Below are positions 61,605-64,000 of a stretch of 64,000 bases of DNA, one piece after another. The notes under the pieces are model-generated. The model saw only the letters and a list, made by a program, of their open reading frames with translations, had not been told where the DNA came from and did no database searches. Position 1 is the stretch's first letter, and each line of letters begins with the position of its first letter. The position numbers and the translations under genes are program-made. The stretch comes from Arthrobacter echini (GTDB lineage Bacteria; Actinomycetota; Actinomycetes; Actinomycetales; Micrococcaceae). The DNA is taken from contig NZ_VSLD01000002.1 of assembly GCF_008107445.1 (NCBI RefSeq), positions 372,001 to 436,000 on the forward strand, written 5' to 3'.

Positions 61605-62921
61605 ATGAGATCGAACGCGGAGCAATCGGAGGAACTCGAGCGACTTTCCGCTCGGATGATCTCCCTGAGCGCTGGGAAAGCTCGGATCGAGGCGGAGATC
61701 GCCGCCACGACCGAACAATTGCGGGAGCTCTTCGAGGACCGCCTGCTGGATCACACCTTTTCCGCCTCCTCGAGGACGAGTGAGGGGACACGACCGTCCG
61801 CGCGACGGAAGACGAATATCGCCGATCTCACCACGGCGACAGAAATTGCGTGCCTGTTGCGCATCTCGGAGCGGTCGGCACACCGCCTCGTGCAGCACTC
61901 GGCGCTCCTGGTCAATCATCATCCCCGGACACTCGAGGCGTTGCGGAGCGGCGCAATCTCCTGGCAGCACACGTCGACGCTCGTGCACGAGTACTCGGGG
62001 CTGCCGCATCATACTGCTGCACTCGTCGAGGAAAAGCTCCTGCCCCTTGCGGTTTCCACCAGCGTCTCGCGCCTGTCGTACCGCGCGAGGAAGCTCCGGA
62101 CCGAGCTGCATCCCGAGGCACTCGAGGAACGGCGCAGGGACGCATCGCTACGCCGTCGGGTGGACTTCGAGCCGGCCGACGACGCCATGGCATGGCTCCA
62201 TGTACTCCTGGGTGCCTCCGATGCTGCAGCGATAGACGCTCGATTGACCCGACTCGCCCGCACCCTGGAGGATCCTGTGGAGCGACGCACACTTCCCCAA
62301 TTGCGCACAGATGTCCTGACCGACCTCCTCCTCGACGAGCTGGTACGCGAGGAGGAATGCACGTCCGAACCGCCGGGGTCTTCAGGCCCCGCCCGGTCCG
62401 GGAGTCCCGGTCGCGTGGCCGGAAAGGCGGCGTACCATGCGCCGGTGCGGGCGCACATCAACGTCACCGTCCCGGTGCTGACGCTGCTGGGCGTGGATGA
62501 TGCTCCGGCGGATCTCGAGGGCTACGGTCCCATCCCGGCCGACATAGCCCGACGCCTCGCTGCTCACGCTCCATCATTCACGCGGCTCCTCACGCACCCG
62601 GAGACCGGAGCCGTCCTCAGCGTGGGTCGCACCTCGTACACCGTTCCTGCGGACCTGAAGAAGTGGCTACGGGTCCGGGACAGAACATGTCGACATCCGG
62701 GATGTTCGGTTCCCGCGTCGCGATGCGAACTGGACCATACCCGGCCCTGGTCACAGGACGGGCCCACCTCGCACGACAATCTCGCTCACCTGTGCCGCAA
62801 ACACCACATGCTCAAGAGCGAGGGGATCTGGCACTACGAGCAGCGGGACGGCGGGGTGCTGACCGCGACCTCGCCGGCAGGTGCCGTGTATGAATGCGAT
62901 GTCGATCCGCTGCTCGTCTGA
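61605..62921 (+). CDS. DUF222 / HNH endonuclease signature protein
   Basis: A 438-aa protein with an N-terminal DUF222 (13E12-repeat-like) region, including ATEIACLLRISERSAHRLVQ and a long helical part. A C-terminal HNH nuclease motif follows: CRHPGCSVPASRCELDHTRP, then SHDNLAHLCRKHHMLK, with zinc Cys, the catalytic DH, Asn and His. Such genes occur in many copies in actinobacterial genomes, are often strain-variable, and their role is unknown. Codon use is somewhat richer in A/T third positions than in neighbouring genes (AAT, CAT, TTG), which fits a transferable family. Start ATG 61605 with GGGGG just upstream. Confidence 0.9.
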   Translation: MRSNAEQSEELERLSARMISLSAGKARIEAEIAATTEQLRELFEDRLLDHTFSASSRTSEGTRPSARRKTNIADLTTATEIACLLRISERSAHRLVQHSALLVNHHPRTLEALRSGAISWQHTSTLVHEYSGLPHHTAALVEEKLLPLAVSTSVSRLSYRARKLRTELHPEALEERRRDASLRRRVDFEPADDAMAWLHVLLGASDAAAIDARLTRLARTLEDPVERRTLPQLRTDVLTDLLLDELVREEECTSEPPGSSGPARSGSPGRVAGKAAYHAPVRAHINVTVPVLTLLGVDDAPADLEGYGPIPADIARRLAAHAPSFTRLLTHPETGAVLSVGRTSYTVPADLKKWLRVRDRTCRHPGCSVPASRCELDHTRPWSQDGPTSHDNLAHLCRKHHMLKSEGIWHYEQRDGGVLTATSPAGAVYECDVDPLLV

Positions 62922-63045
62922 ACCACTCAAGGGGATCCACGCTCATCTGCGCGGCGGGATGCAGGCTGATGTGCTGCGCAGACACCGGGCGAATCCGGGT
63001 GTCGTCCGCGGCTACATCTCCACCTGTCCCCACCGCCTCCCCCGG

Positions 63046-64000
63046 TCAGCGCGTGGGTGGCTCACACCCGATGCCGGTTGGATTCTCGATGCAGTTCTCG
63101 CTCACGCTGTGGCCCTTCGTCCGCCAGATGCTCATCAGATGGGGCTCGGACACCACGGCTGCTTCGCCGGCAACGGGCTGGAACGGCCCCCCGTCCACCG
63201 AGTAGTCACCAGCGAAGAAGGTCGTCAGCGTCAGATCGAAATCGCCCGTCGAGGCGTACTGATGACTCGTGGGCGTCTGGGTATCGAAGGCGCTGCCGCC
63301 CACCGGACCGCCGGGCACAGGGGTCGTCGCGCTCGTCCCGTCGCCGTAGTTCCACTGATAGGAGACGGGCCTGGCCTTCAGCACGATGGCGGCATCATGG
63401 AAGTCGAAGGCGAATTCCTGCTCCTGCGCTTCGGCGAAAATGTTCGAGTGGGCGTTCCTCAGCCCGAAATTCGATGGCTGCGAGATGATCGTCGCGGCGA
63501 GGACCGGCTGCTTCTGGAACTCCTCGAGTGTGATCACGATCGGCGCCTCCTCCTCGGCGACCGCCGCTCCACCCTCCACAGGTGCAACAGGTGGTTCGCC
63601 GGGATACATGCAGGAGGATCGCCCGGTGGGAGTCTGCGTGGGCGGTTGGACGGTCCGATCCACTTCGATCCAGTTGACCAGGATCCCGCTGTCCTGAGCA
63701 TCGCACTGTGCATTCATCCGTGGGCAGAGGGCAGGGTCCAGATCACTTCCCACACCGGCAGTGCAGGCCCGGACGTAGGTGTAGTCGATGCCGTCGTCCT
63801 GAGGTAGAGCGGCTGGCTGAGCAGGTAGATCGGAGGGTTGATTATGCAGAGGCGTCGACCCGCGCCCTGCGACCTCTGCTCTCGTGACGCTAGACGCATT
63901 GACAAGACCTGCGTCTGAGAATCCTGCTGCCACTTCCCTAGAATCTGCACTGGCAGCGCCAGCTTGGAAGAGCTGAAACATAGTCAACAATAGAACAGTT
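63046..64000 (-). CDS. Secreted PKD-like domain protein, 5' end outside window
   Basis: At least 318 codons are visible to the window edge. The reading frame is still open at base 64000, and its first residues TVLLLTMFQLFQAGAASA look like the hydrophobic core and Ala-x-Ala cleavage site of a signal peptide, so the true start lies beyond the window and an internal ATG at 63981 is not the start. The mature protein is Cys-poor with a few Cys (CTAGVG, LCPRMNAQC). It carries a PKD-type segment with SYQWNYGDGTS and HQYASTGDFDLTLTTFFAG, followed by a C-terminal tail ending IGCEPPTR. Actinobacterial secreted proteins of this kind have unknown roles. It converges with the DUF222/HNH gene. Confidence 0.8.
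   Translation of the reverse strand, partial: TVLLLTMFQLFQAGAASADSREVAAGFSDAGLVNASSVTRAEVAGRGSTPLHNQPSDLPAQPAALPQDDGIDYTYVRACTAGVGSDLDPALCPRMNAQCDAQDSGILVNWIEVDRTVQPPTQTPTGRSSCMYPGEPPVAPVEGGAAVAEEEAPIVITLEEFQKQPVLAATIISQPSNFGLRNAHSNIFAEAQEQEFAFDFHDAAIVLKARPVSYQWNYGDGTSATTPVPGGPVGGSAFDTQTPTSHQYASTGDFDLTLTTFFAGDYSVDGGPFQPVAGEAAVVSEPHLMSIWRTKGHSVSENCIENPTGIGCEPPTR

Overview
The window is high-GC, densely packed DNA with short intergenic gaps and many 4-base stop/start overlaps. Marker genes include ClpS beside DUF2017, DUF3039, DUF2795, a DUF222/HNH protein, malate:quinone oxidoreductase and a SigB-type sigma factor. Many start codons sit 6-8 bases behind a TANNNT -10 box. Together these point to an actinobacterium of the order Micrococcales, most like Arthrobacter and relatives; the genus is inference. 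No CRISPR array, insertion sequence, prophage or rRNA is seen. Two tRNA genes (Lys-CUU and Leu-UAG) are present.

Layout. (1) 1-4073: branched-chain amino acid genes ilvD, ilvB and ilvN on the minus strand. A 15-codon Val-rich leader peptide followed by an intrinsic terminator precedes ilvB, a classical attenuator. (2) 4.2-8.3 kb: a hypothetical protein, a 2-hydroxyacid dehydrogenase, tRNA-Lys, a one-TM protein and a DHA2-type exporter. (3) 8.6-15.9 kb: a PucR-type regulator diverges from a four-gene catabolic operon (MHS-family importer, ThDP enzyme, YtcJ-type amidohydrolase, M20 carbamoylase/amidase). A palindrome next to the regulator's own -10 box is a candidate operator. (4) 16.2-29.3 kb: a heptose locus. 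It holds gmhA, gmhB, two different two-domain hldE genes, three GT9 (heptosyltransferase-like) glycosyltransferases, other glycosyltransferases, an aldehyde dehydrogenase and a short SDR. This is the most interesting region, because a Gram-positive has no LPS core to receive heptose. (5) 29.4-32.6 kb: sigma factor, MarR regulator, bacterioferritin-comigratory peroxiredoxin, tRNA-Leu and a fasciclin lipoprotein. (6) 32.7-41.8 kb: a peptide-type ABC binding lipoprotein, mqo, an RND exporter with its own MarR regulator, an SDR and an alpha/beta hydrolase. (7) 41.9-49.8 kb: a small acidic protein, an MFS transporter, sbcC-sbcD, a degenerate ADP-ribosylglycohydrolase homologue and an SDR. (8) 49.9-57.8 kb: housekeeping genes: exonuclease-BRCT, dedA, rdgB, rph, an MBL hydrolase, murI, DUF2017, clpS, pncB, pncA. 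(9) 57.9-64 kb: a DEAD/DEAH-type helicase, an MFS transporter, DUF3039, DUF222/HNH, and a secreted PKD-like protein whose 5' end lies beyond the window.

How it fits together. GmhA, HldE kinase, GmhB and HldE adenylyltransferase form the complete route from sedoheptulose 7-phosphate to ADP-D-glycero-beta-D-manno-heptose. No HldD-type epimerase is seen, and GT9 enzymes are the expected users of the product. In the catabolic operon, import, carbamoyl/amide hydrolysis and a ThDP-dependent C-C bond reaction are encoded together under a purine-catabolism-type regulator, but the substrate cannot be read from sequence. Assignments rest on reading motifs by eye; no database search was run.
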